Assembly (NCBI RefSeq): GCF_028476545.1
Contig: NW_026731581.1
Location: forward strand, 76,001 to 140,000
Direction: 5' to 3'
Length of the DNA: 64,000 nt
Origin: Physella acuta
Lineage: Eukaryota > Mollusca > Gastropoda > Physidae
Part shown: positions 10,305 to 22,596 of the stretch, one piece after another
How positions within the stretch are numbered: position 1 is the first letter of the stretch
Layout of the letters: the number at the start of each line of letters is the position of its first letter
Program-made: the position numbers and the translations under genes
The notes under the pieces: generated by a model
Seen by the model: only the letters and a program-made list of their open reading frames with translations
Told to the model about the DNA's origin: nothing
Database searches by the model: none

Positions 10305-13300
10305 GTATAAACTGTGTTTAATTGAATACACTCATACACTCATACACTCATACACGCTGTGACGTGGCCTAGATGTTCATAGCGAAAGCGTGTAGGCACG
10401 GAGAGATTGGGTGTGAGAGTCGCCTCCCCTGACACGTGTGTGAACTCTAGTGTGTAAGCAGTGTGTGGTATCGTCAACTTAGGGTAGCATGTAGTCAGTG
10501 TTTTCGTCAATGTTCACTGTTTCTCTGTTGTAGTTGAAAATTATATTGGATTATTACATTTGAACTGTGTTTTAAATTGTGTTATACCTTGTTCCACTAT
10601 GAAATGGAAAGCTAACCATAACAACGCAAACACACACTCACACACACACATACACACACACACGTCGTCTGTGGTCTAAGTATAAACTGTGTTTAATTGA
10701 ATACACTCATACACTCATACACGCAAACACACACACATACACACACACAAACACACACACACACACACACACACATAGGCACACCCATGCATACACACAC
10801 ACAGTGATGATGTCAATGTGTCTCTGCTTCAACGCGGATGTTGCCATTTTGTGTTCAATGATGAAGTGAACTCTAATTAAATATCATTTTTAAGTGGTGA
10901 ACATTTAATTTCCTGCGCACATTTTGAATTTGGTGTTACCCCCTCAAGTATGTAATCCGGTGCAGTCCATCAAGATAAAAGTTCCGATAAACTGAACCAT
11001 ACATTAGTGTTTCTTCCAGACTTTTTTCTCGGGGGAGGCACTTGATATTTTTTGTTGGGGCGGTCTACATTTTTCGGGGGGGGGGGGGGGAGGACGGGGG
11101 GGACGGGACACTAGTTAAACTGTGTGTTTACTATATAAATCCCATCTCGATCGGGGGGAGGGGCGTTAGATGCCTAAAAGAAACTCTGAACCGTATATAG
11201 TTACTAAAGTGTGAGTAAATCACAACCTAAACTATGTTTTACTGACGATGTTGGATTTCGACTTAGGCTACACGAAGTCTTCATGTACAGCAAAAAACTG
11301 CGGTGTTGTACCACGTCCTTATATTCAATCACTCACTTTCTCAGCAACATGCTGAACCATGTCATCTTATTCAATTACTCATTTTCACAGCAAATGATGT
11401 TGTACCACATCTATTTATTCAACCATTCACTTTCACAGCAAATGATGCTGTAACATATCTATTCAACCATTCACTTTCTCAGCAAATGATGCTGTACCAC
11501 ATCTATTAATTCAATCATTCACTTCCCCATCAGTGTGGAACTCATCCAACAACAGATGGTACATCTGTCACTGTGCTGACGACCAGTGTATGACGGATGG
11601 GACTTGTAGACCCGGCTATCAATGTGTCAGAGGCTGGTTCGGTCCCGCTTGCCAATACAGTGAGAACATCTTGTTTATTTTTTATTTACAGTTAATATTA
11701 GTTGGTTGGTTAGTTATAGTTTATTTATTTAAGGTCGGCATGTTCACAGTATAGTTTAAAGTCGGTATATTCATAGTATACATTGAAGTCGGTATGTCAA
11801 GTGTAATTAGCGTCTTTATGTTCACGGTATAAATTTAAGTAGGTATGTTTACAGTATACATTAGCGTCGGTATAATAACAAGAAGCCTATCCATTAACGT
11901 TGGTACGTTTACAGTATACATTTAGGCGGCGAACATAGTTTATGCATGTTTTTTTTTTTAACTGCTGTTTTAAAACTCAATTATAAGGTATAATAGTGTA
12001 GGCCTACAACATACTTTCATTTGATAGGAATAGATTGATGAAAACATTATATTTGCTTGTGTTAATGTTATATTTAATAAAAACTATAATTGCGCTTATT
12101 ACTGTGATATCCAAAGAAAACGTTACTCTTATAAAGATGTACAACATGATTATTTTGTACTGGGTGGGGTGTATGGCTTTTATGACGACATGTGGCTGTA
12201 GAGAGATGAGACTAACAAACGAGCAACTATTACTTCATAACAATTATTGAGGACCACTAATTTATATCTATATGTGTATCATCGCTCCTCTTTAAGTTAT
12301 CAATGTTCTTACAAACAGAGGACCTGGCTACTGAAGCCAACATAACCCTTGTACCTGCCGGTCTTGATACACGCTTGTTGACGGATGGTAACGACACGAC
12401 TTGTGTTAATGTCACATCAGCAGCACTAATATGGGGTGCAGCACACTACTTCACCTGGCTTAGGATCACGTCAGGTCACACAGGCGAGTCACCATGGGCT
12501 TGTATTGTTTTGTTTCCTGCAGTTTGTGTATGTAGAATAGTCAACCAGGTGAGTCACCATGGGCTTGTATTGTTTTGTTTCCTGCAGTTTGTGTATGTAT
12601 AATAGTCAACCAGGCAAGTCACCGTAGGCTTGTATTGTTTTGTTTCCTGCAGTTTGTGTATGTAGAATAGTCACACAGGCGAGTCACTGTAGGCTTGTAT
12701 TGTTTTGTTCCCTGCAGTTTGTGTATGTAGAATAGTCAACCAGGTGAGTCACCACGGGCTTGTATTGTTTTGTTCCCGGCAGTTTGTGTATGTAGAATAG
12801 TCACACAGGCGAGTCACCATGGGCTTGTATTGTTTTGTTTCCTGCAGTTTGTGTATGTAGAATAGTCAACCAGGCAAGTCACCGTAGGCTTGTATTGTTT
12901 TGTTTCCTGCTGTTGGTGTATGTAGAATAGTCAACTAGGCAAGTCACCGTAGGCTTGTATTGTTTTGTTTCGTGTAGTTTGTGTACGTAGAATAGTCAAC
13001 CAGGCAAGTCACCGTAGGCTTGTATTGTTTTGTTCCCTGCAGTTTATGTATGTAGAATAGTCAACCAGGTGAGTCACAGTAGGCTTGTAATATTTAACTC
13101 TGTGCAGTTTATGTATGCAGAATTGTATTTATTTTTAGAACACTATTTCTGAATTCCACATTGCGAAGGTTTGGTTCATAATCTAGTTTATACTAATCCT
13201 TAAACATCTTACAGTCTGAATTAAAAATACAAAATTTGTTTTTAAATAGATTCAGGAAAAAATAAAATAGAACTAGAGTTGGAAAACAACAGCACTACTA

Positions 13301-16300
13301 TAGAATGCAGCAATATAACCACATACATCGTCTCCAAGACAACAAGGGACATAGTCTGTCGTGCAGGGGATATAAGTGACAAGCTCATCATTAAAATACC
13401 AGCTGGTCAAGTTATTTGCTCCTTGTTTATAAGTGGAGGTAACCCTTTTAAGTTTCTGGTCACACGTCTAATACACTTATCACGACACCATTCTATAGGT
13501 CTATCCGTATCTTTTGTGCATGCTTGACCCGGAATCTGAAAAACAAGAAATCGAGTAATTGTATTGCTACATTAGGATGCTTTTCTCCTAGGTTGGATCA
13601 ATATGGCAAACGTCTCTTATATAGATATCAATGCATTAAAATTTAAACCTTAATAATAGTGATGTTTCAATACCCAGTCCCTCTGTGTGAGTAATTAAAG
13701 AAATAAAAAAGAAGATCTCTATTTCAGGTCTACTGACTTCAGAGATATTTTTAAAATCGTGATAAACGAACACTGTTAGAAATGTGGAACTTAATCATAT
13801 CGATAAAATGTAGATTACGAAACTCTCAAGATAAAACTCGTAAAATTTTAGAATTAATTTACGTGAAACATAGACCTATGTCTTTTAAGAAACTTTCAAG
13901 ATAATATTGTGATATTTTGATGACATCAATGTAAAAAAAGGATCTTTTTAATTGAAGTCCCAATACACTTAAATATATAGGTAAACAAACATACTATAGT
14001 AAAGCTAAAACAATTTTTAAGAATGTCTAATTTTAAATAGAAGTGAGGAAGTCGGCGTGGTCGGGTCGATTAAGCTGATGGTTGTTCATGGTTGCTGAAC
14101 CGATAAGTCCGCGGGCAAATTTCAGATCAGCAGAAGTTGGAGGTATTGTACTAGTCCAGCGTTCAGATTTGATCAGAGGTCGCGGTGATACCCGAAACGT
14201 CATTGCATATTTTATGAATGTCTAGGCGCTTTCTACAAACTAAGAACAGAACATGGTGTTCTCCAACAACTGTATACCAGAATTGAGTTTTCCTTTCTGA
14301 GCTAACAACTGCTCAAATTTTCGTACGTGAGCACCTTTCAGATCAGCAGAGGTATTGTACGCGTCCATCGTTCAGATTTTAGCAGAGGTCGCGGTGATCC
14401 CCGAAGCTTTCTACAAGTTAAGAGCAATACATAGTGTTCTCAATGAACTGTATATCATAAGTGAGTTTTCCTTTCTGAACTAACAACTGCTCAAATTGTC
14501 GTACGTGGGCACATAATAAAAATCACTACGAACCAATCACTGACCAGCGGTTAAGGCTACCAATTCAATTTACGTTGGCAAAAAAGCACCCCCAGCCTCC
14601 TCTAGAAATGAGTATCTTTTGTGTTATAACTGTGTTGCAGGTAGAAATGTGGCATTTAATCAGACTGCTGCCCAGACTAGTGATTACAGTAAATCATCCA
14701 AGGCAGGCAAGGCAGTAGACGGAAATACGGAAAGCGTATTTACAAAAGGAAGCTGTACACACACGGCGAGCACAGACAAAAATCCCTCATGGAATGTCAC
14801 ATTTGTTCAAGAGTCAAATATCCACACGTACGTCTTGTATAACAGGAAAGTCAACCGAGGTATTAATTGATTATATGAATTTTTCAAAAAATACCTACTT
14901 ACAAAATTATTTTTGCAGGCTCAATTTCTTTAATTGATATTGTATATTAGCCTAAATGATATAAAACTTGAGGGGGGGGGGTGATTAAAACACACAAGGA
15001 GCGTTTTCTGCACACACAGTTTCTTTTTAAAAAATGCAATGGCTGCGTCCGAGGAGGGAGCGATTTTTCTCTTAATACGGTTTATAAAAAATAAATGCGA
15101 TATGACATAGTTCGACCGATTGCCCATAAACTTTGGGCAGTTGACTATAATATAAGGTAGAGGTTTCTGAAAAAAAATATTGAAATTCGTATGGACGTTG
15201 CCAGTGGAGGGAGAGCACCTGAGAGCAACCTGCTACGTCCCTTGCAAGTGGACGGTGGCCAAAGTGCGTTCTTCTACCTCATTATAATCAATTATATATA
15301 ATTGATTATGATTAAGACTTAAAATCTCTAATTAGAGCGACTTCAGAATTTTGCATTGACAAGTGGCGTGAACAAAGACCCAACTTTCACCTACACTGAG
15401 AACAGTGGACAGACGAAAAGTATGTATCAGATATCCACACTGGCAAGACCGGCGTCCTATGTAAAGATATCTGCAGGTGGCAAGAGTAACCCGAGAATTC
15501 TCATTTTATGTGAGGTTTTCATTTTTGGTGGTGAGTTAATGACAGTTAATCATTTCAACATTTCATGTGTTCTCACTATATGTTTGGGTAGGTCTGCTAC
15601 ACAGTGACCACCAGATGACCCTTGTCAGGTTATAGTTGATCAATTTATTCTGCTGCGCTGACTGTCATCTGGGGACATCTATACATAAAATCACGATTTT
15701 TTGCCGTTTATTACCTCTCGCACCAATCTCCCCCTCCCCCGTCACACATCGTCACAAAAAGCCAGACCCCCTCCCGTATATTGACGTCACACCTCAGCCT
15801 ACCCCCCCCCCCCCACCCCCTTAAAATTGCAGATGAATTTTTCTTAAAATATAATTTTTTTCCAAAATCTTGTCTGAATTCTGTCAACATAGAATATTAA
15901 AATTAATTTCTAATACAATTTATTACAACAGTTTTTAACACGCGAAATAACGGCTAAAATTCGTTTTCCAACATGGCTTTTTCATAATGCAAAAGTGTGA
16001 CGTCAAACGATCTGAAACCCCCTCCCCCCCTCCCTCCTAACGGATGACACACCTTCACGAAATTACGTACCCACCTCTCACTACCAGTGTTACGACCTCT
16101 ATATATGTATATTTATAATAAATATCATATTTATTAGCATATAAGCTACAACTAGAAGATAAATGTTCATTTATTAATCAATGTAAGATTACACACCGGC
16201 CCACACAATAAATACCAACAATAACAGTACATAAACTCAATAAAGTTACACCTATTTATGGTTTCAAGATTCCATCTGTGGAGGTTTGAAATACGGACCA

Positions 16301-19300
16301 GAATGTTCTAAAAGCTGCAACTGTTTGGATGAGGATGAAGTTTGTTTTGTTGCCACTGGAGGATGTGCTTCAAGCTGTGCTGCTGGATTTCATGGAGAAG
16401 ATTGTCAGACAGGTGAAGGGATTTGCCCTAGTTGTACAATATTGTTTGGTGATAAGAAAATTTGAGCACTATAACAAGCAATAAATTAAAAAAAAAACAT
16501 TAAAGTGCAATACTTAAATACTGGTTTAAATAGTAAAAGTAGGGCAGATAAAGTAGAGTGATTTATTTCTGATACAATGTCAGATGAATAGATGTGGTGA
16601 GTCATATGCCCTGGTGCATTTGCTCTAATGTACATGAGTAGAGACTATTCTCTACTGGGTTGAAAACAGTGGCGTAGCTACCTTAAAGGTAGCGACAGCA
16701 AGGCATAGGGGCCCAAGGCACATAGGGCCCTTTTCACTTTTTAAAAAAAAACTAAAACTTCGAATTTTAGTATGGGTTTTATGTAAATAATGTCAAAAAT
16801 AAAAATAATTCCTGTTTCTTTTCTAGTGTAGAAATAATTAGAAGTTCCAAACAAGCCCCCAGTTACCTCTTTACTGTAAAGGCATTAGCATTCAGTGTGT
16901 GGGTGGGGGTGGGGGGGGGGGGGCAAACAGGGCCCATATGGCGCTACTAATCCTATACATTTTTGGTTTTCATCCAATCGCGAAGAAAATTTTTTGGAAG
17001 TCGATAAAAATACTCCAGCCAATGTTTTTTTTTCCAGATATTTTTCTGAAAACGTGCCTAAAAGAAACTCTAGCATTGGGGAAACATTTCTAGTATTTAA
17101 TTTTTTTTATGACGGCGCCCGGCAGCTAGGCGGTGCTGTTTCCCCTGGTGTCCGTTGATTCTTAGTCCGGCGCAGCGGTCAAATTTGCACAGCGTAACCC
17201 GATGCGCCTTGGGCTCACCGTGAGCTCCAAGGCGCCTATATTCGCTTTAATGAGCGCCATTCACTAAGAATATTGAGTGCTATTAAAATCGATAACTAAA
17301 TCGAATAAGGGGTGTCGTCCAACGCATCAGTAGTAAAGGTTGGGCACCCCTAGATAGCAAGCGGCTACCTGAGTGCTAGAGATCCGCTGATTGCGCGTCA
17401 TGCAAGGGTACTACTAATTACAAAAACAAACAGCAACAAGGTGCGGTCATAGGCGCCTCCGGCTTACGGATAACACCAAGCACAGGAGCCCCCTACGGTG
17501 GGCCTATACGTTCGATAATTAAACCGAACCATGGGTAGCATCCGGATAGTGTAACACGTCATTCACACGACACGCTTAGGAGGTCGCTGAAAGATGTTCA
17601 TGTTCAACCTCGCTATCACGGAGAATGATTAACGTACACTCAATGTTTTCATACAACACGCGCAAGGGCGTCTGACCGGTAGTGTAGATGAACCCGCTCC
17701 CCAGTAACAAAGATCCGAAAAAAATGACCATAGCGTTGTTTACCCTTTAACTATCTCAATTTTAGAAAAAAGCTCACACGACTACAAATACACTATTGGT
17801 AACGCGTTGATGAAACCCTTACAAATTGTTTCATTACACTGGTATGTGGTACTATATTGCAGCAAAGCGGATGGGTGTGCTTTCTACATTCCAGTGAGAT
17901 CAGGAAGGAGAATTTTGATGTGTCGGATGGAAAATTGTAATCTCATTATTTGTTGATTGTTATGCTGATAATTTAATATGAAAGAAATTGTAGATATGCC
18001 CATTGGGTCAATAACTTAGCCATCCTAAGTATATAACATACAGAAGCAGCTAAAATAGATATCAAAGAACTTATTATTTACTATTCACATTTATTATTCA
18101 CATCTAAAAAAAATTGAAAAAAAAATAAAAATTTAATATTGACGTGGTGTGTCTCGAACATGGTAACTATCATCTCAATGTTTAGTTACTTCAACTTAGG
18201 TGCAGAATAAGTGAGGTAGTTTTCTTTGATTTAGGGTCAGCGTAAGAAACTTACGGAAATAGGCACTATTATTTCAAATGAAATTTTATCCCAAATTAGC
18301 CGATTCCATAGCTAAACAAAGATTTATATAAAATAATTAAAACCTGAAATAGTTTAGTATAGAAACTCATTATTGGCATAGATTCTAGATATAGATCTAG
18401 ATAGAGCTAGAGTCTAGATCTAGAATCTATGGATGTGTTAAGTCTAGTTTTTCCTTAGCTCTAGATCTAGATCTAGAATCAAAATAGATCAAGTAAATTT
18501 TATAAGTTTAGGCCGACAACATTTTTTACATTTCATAGCGTTGGGCCTACGTGTTGATTAGTAGATCTAAATGAAATAGTTCATTTTTTTATATTCTAAA
18601 ATTGGAAGATGAGGCCATTAATGTTGTGTTCTTTCCTTAGTTTAAACATGTGGCATGTGACGTCATTAATTATTTCGTTCTTGTCACGAAGATAAACACT
18701 TTAGTTAGAAATGTGTTTCTACATTCGAATATGCCTTTATTTTAATTTTTCCTTCTTTAAATAAAATTTAGTTTACATATTTATAACATCCACCATATCA
18801 TTTATAACAAACGTCCGTATATTTAAGTTGTCAAAATATCGCTGAACATATTGATCACGTTGCCAAATAATATTTCGAACACAGAGAGAGAGAGAGAGAG
18901 AGACAGAGTGACAGGGAGAGACAGAGAGAAGTGCGCACATGGGCTTTTTATATATTACGATTTTTCAAAATTATAAGATTGAGAAGACCACAGATCTAAA
19001 TAAATCACAAGCAGATGTTTATAAATGTATTAGTGGTCTCATAGGGGTCGGCGTGGTCGAGTCGGTAAAGCTCATGGTTGCTAAACCGAAAAGTCTCGAG
19101 TTCGAACCCTCCGGCAGATGAGGCTCGTTAGCTGGGGACAGCCACTCGTCTAGGAGAGACAACTCCAAAATTAAACAACTGCTGCCTTGTAGTTTGTTCT
19201 TGGTTGGACAAAGGCTATGGAAGCAAATCCAAAAAGAAAAGCAGGCTGAAATCGGAGTCAATGGCCTCAATGGCGCATAACCAGTTGACACGTAACGCTT

Positions 19301-22300
19301 AATTGTGTTGGAGGCGTGGTCGAGTCGGCAAAAAGCTCATGGTTGATAAATTCGAACAAAGTCTCGATTTCAAACCCACTGGCAGATAAATCTCGATCCC
19401 CTTCAGCACTAATAATTAAGAACGAAGAAGAAGAAGAGAAGTGGTCTCACAAGGTTGGGTGTTCCCCTACGCATTTGCCAATGATGTCACTTATCTTTTA
19501 TTATTTTAGCTCGTTTTTTTAACTAAAATTCTTTAATGTTTCGTCATGATGTCACGCCTAAATGCGTACTGTCCTTCTGCCCCCGGCTTATGACCGTACT
19601 GTGTTTCGTTACTTGGAAAACAAAACCAAATTGACGGTAAGCCAGTAACATTTTTAGAAAACTACGGGATTGTAGGCCTACATAATAATATCGTATAAAT
19701 AAACAATCAGGTTGCATACAATACAAAATGTTCATAAGATTTATATTATTTAAAACTTCATCGTTTGCTATTTTTGTTAGGTTCCAACACTATTATCAAT
19801 GATCAACAGTTCTTCTAATTTGATCATACAATACATTTCTCTAGATTTACAGATAACCTGTCGCAGCAAGAAAAAGTCAAAGAAGAGCCTAGATCTCAAA
19901 TCTAGGTCAAACCAAAATTAATTAGTTAAAAATAAAACCAATAATAAAACACAATAAATTAGTGAGTTTCTTTATTAAACTATGTTAGTCCTTAAATATT
20001 TGATATAAATCTTTGCTCATAAGCTTCAAGAATCATCTCATTCGAGAATACAAGGGATCAATCTATACTATCTAGATCTAAATTTAGAGCTACGGAAAAA
20101 CTAGACTTACGTCAGCCGTAGATTCTAGATCTAGATCTAGTTCTATCTAGATTGGGATCTATGCCAATAATAACGAGCTTCTATAAACTATTTCAGGCCT
20201 TAATTATTTTGTATAAATCATTGTTTGTTTATCTATGGAATTGGCTAATGCGGGATATAATTTAATTAGAAATAATAGGGCCTATTCCCGTAACTAAATT
20301 TCATACGCAGACTCTAAGTAAACTATAGCCCTAATTTTGTACCACATCAGCAAAATCTAGATAGCTGAGACGTTAATATATTTTTTTTTAGATGTGAATG
20401 ATAAAATTACCTATCGAGACTTCTCAGCATATGAATTGGTAGTGTGATAAGACCCAAGCTTAGCCGAAATCGCTGTTTTTAAAAGACAATAACATGTTGC
20501 CTGAGGCGTGATTTCTTTTTGAATGTGGGGTCTGACCTGTAGCGTACGCAGGGGGGGGGGGGGGGGGGGGGGGGGGGAGCAGGGGGAGCGGCCGCTCCCC
20601 CTCTGGCCATTTTCAGCAAAGTGGCGCCTTTTTGGAAACTTTTTAAACTCAAAGTTTTAAACAATAATATTTGTAAAAAAATATTTTTGGTCGGCACAAC
20701 TATGTAAACCACAAGACTTCTTTTCATGCAGCAATTAAGCATTATTGTACTAGTCTAGTAGTGTCTATGTTTACAACACGTAGTAACAGCTGCATCAGTT
20801 TGCCTTTCTAAAAAAACCATTACGATGCATTGCAATGTTTAAAAAACCTCTACGGGTAGTACCACCTGGCAAGAGGGGTGTAAAGTTAAAGTCAACTGTA
20901 TAATGTATTTGCTTACGAATAATTGAATTAGAAAATGTTATACATAAATGTTTCCCTTTCAAACCTGACGGTCTAAGGGGCAAGTGATGTAGAGTTCACT
21001 TGTTTCTGTGACCTCGGAGTATGAAGAGATAGTGTGGTCAGCACTATGCCCAGCCGCCTTTACTTTTCCTAACGTGAGTTAGGTACCCATCAGTTGGGTG
21101 GACTCAGAGGCGTCCGGGGACATACTTCCAATTTGGCGCCCCCTCGTGAGCAAATTTTCGATTTGCACCCCCCCCCCCCCCCCTCGAACTTTTCATTTGC
21201 ACCCCCCCTCAAACTTTCAATTTGCACCCCCCCTCGAACTTTTCATTTGCACCCCCCCCTCAAACTTTCAATTTGGCGCCCCCCCCCCTAAAGTCGGCGC
21301 ACGGGGACACCTCTATTTAAATTTACTTATGAGCAAACTGAGTAGTGGTGGGGAAATTTTGACAAGGCCAACAACGTCATCACGATGAAGTAGTAGTATT
21401 CTTACAGTTTGGGCGATAGAGATTACGATTACAAATTATATGAAACAGTTACAACCCCCCCCCCCCTCCCCTCCCCCATGGACCCCTCTGTAAAAAATAT
21501 TGTCATAATACCACTGCTACTTATTTAAATCTATTTCTTTAATATATATTTGTGTAATATATATTTGTGTAATATATATGTATTTTTTGAACAGTCATCT
21601 AAAAATTTAAGCCATGTTCACTCTGAGTTGGTTATCTCCCTCCCTCCCCCCCCACACACACCTCACCACCACAATTGTGTAGAGCGACATTAATGTCACA
21701 TCTAGGTATACACTGGGTTGGATAATTGACCTAAAGTGACCGGACAGTGGTGAATGAAGTTGAACCCCCCCCCCCCGAAGTTATCTGTTAAGTACATGTA
21801 GAAAAACGCGTAATGATGCACCAAAGTACCATGCCGCCAGAAAATTAGCTTTTTAAACGTAAAACTCTTGTGAATATTGTTTTTGCAATTACCAGTGAAA
21901 AGGTGTGTGATCAATACAGTGATCTAACCCATACCTATCACTATGTTAAAAAATGATCTTTATAGAACAAAAAGAAGCAGTAGTTAGTTAAAAATATATG
22001 ATCTGAACTAAAAGAGCGATATGTAGGCTGTTATTCCGAATGTTTTTCCATTGTATCGAAAAACGTGGTTTTATACCAACTCTGATTTTAAAAACTTTCA
22101 TTATGCTGTAATACTTTAGCATTTATGACGACGATATATTGAAGTCTGATTATAGACAAAAACATTTGGTAAGCACGAATGGTGTTAAACAATTTTATTA
22201 TATTCTAAAGTAATTATTTATTTGTTATGACATTTATAATTAAATGTGTAGATATATACATATTTATATTAAGAGAGTAACTATTTGCCGTATTTCACTT

Positions 22301-22529
22301 GTCTTAAATAATTTCCCAGGAATTATTATGTAATAATTTTTTAAACAAGAACCACAAATCAGATTGTGTTACGTTCATTGTTTTTGGTTGTAGTGTGTGT
22401 ATATTTTTTTTTTGTTTAGATTGATACAATTTTTGTTTTGTCGGCCTACATTGTGTGTTTTTTCTTATTTCTTCAGAGTGCTACTTTCAATTTATTTTAC
22501 ATCATAGCGAAGTAAAGACATACAGCTAA

Positions 22530-22596
<67 letters not shown>

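Larger units (their letters stand above)
18095..20405. mobile_element. Long inverted-repeat (foldback) element
   Basis: The arms 18095-18490 and 20065-20405 are diverged reverse complements, sharing TTCACATCTAAAAAAAA, TTATTGGCATAGATTCTAGA and repeated AGATCTAGATCTAGAATC palindromes. The 1.6-kb centre holds two tRNA-like SINE copies. No terminal target duplication was identified. Confidence 0.6.

Noticed and set aside
12035-12250. Small secreted protein (MMKTLYLLVLMLYLIKT on) in gene A intron 2
   Set aside because: It is an AT-rich frame with no splice signals, homologue or support. Hydrophobicity follows from base composition.
12475-13125. CRISPR-like array
   Set aside because: Units are head-to-tail without variable spacers, and the genome is animal-like.
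16885-17158. Overlapping open frames on both strands near a G-tract
   Set aside because: Low-complexity repeat DNA. No domain, splice signal or conservation can be seen.
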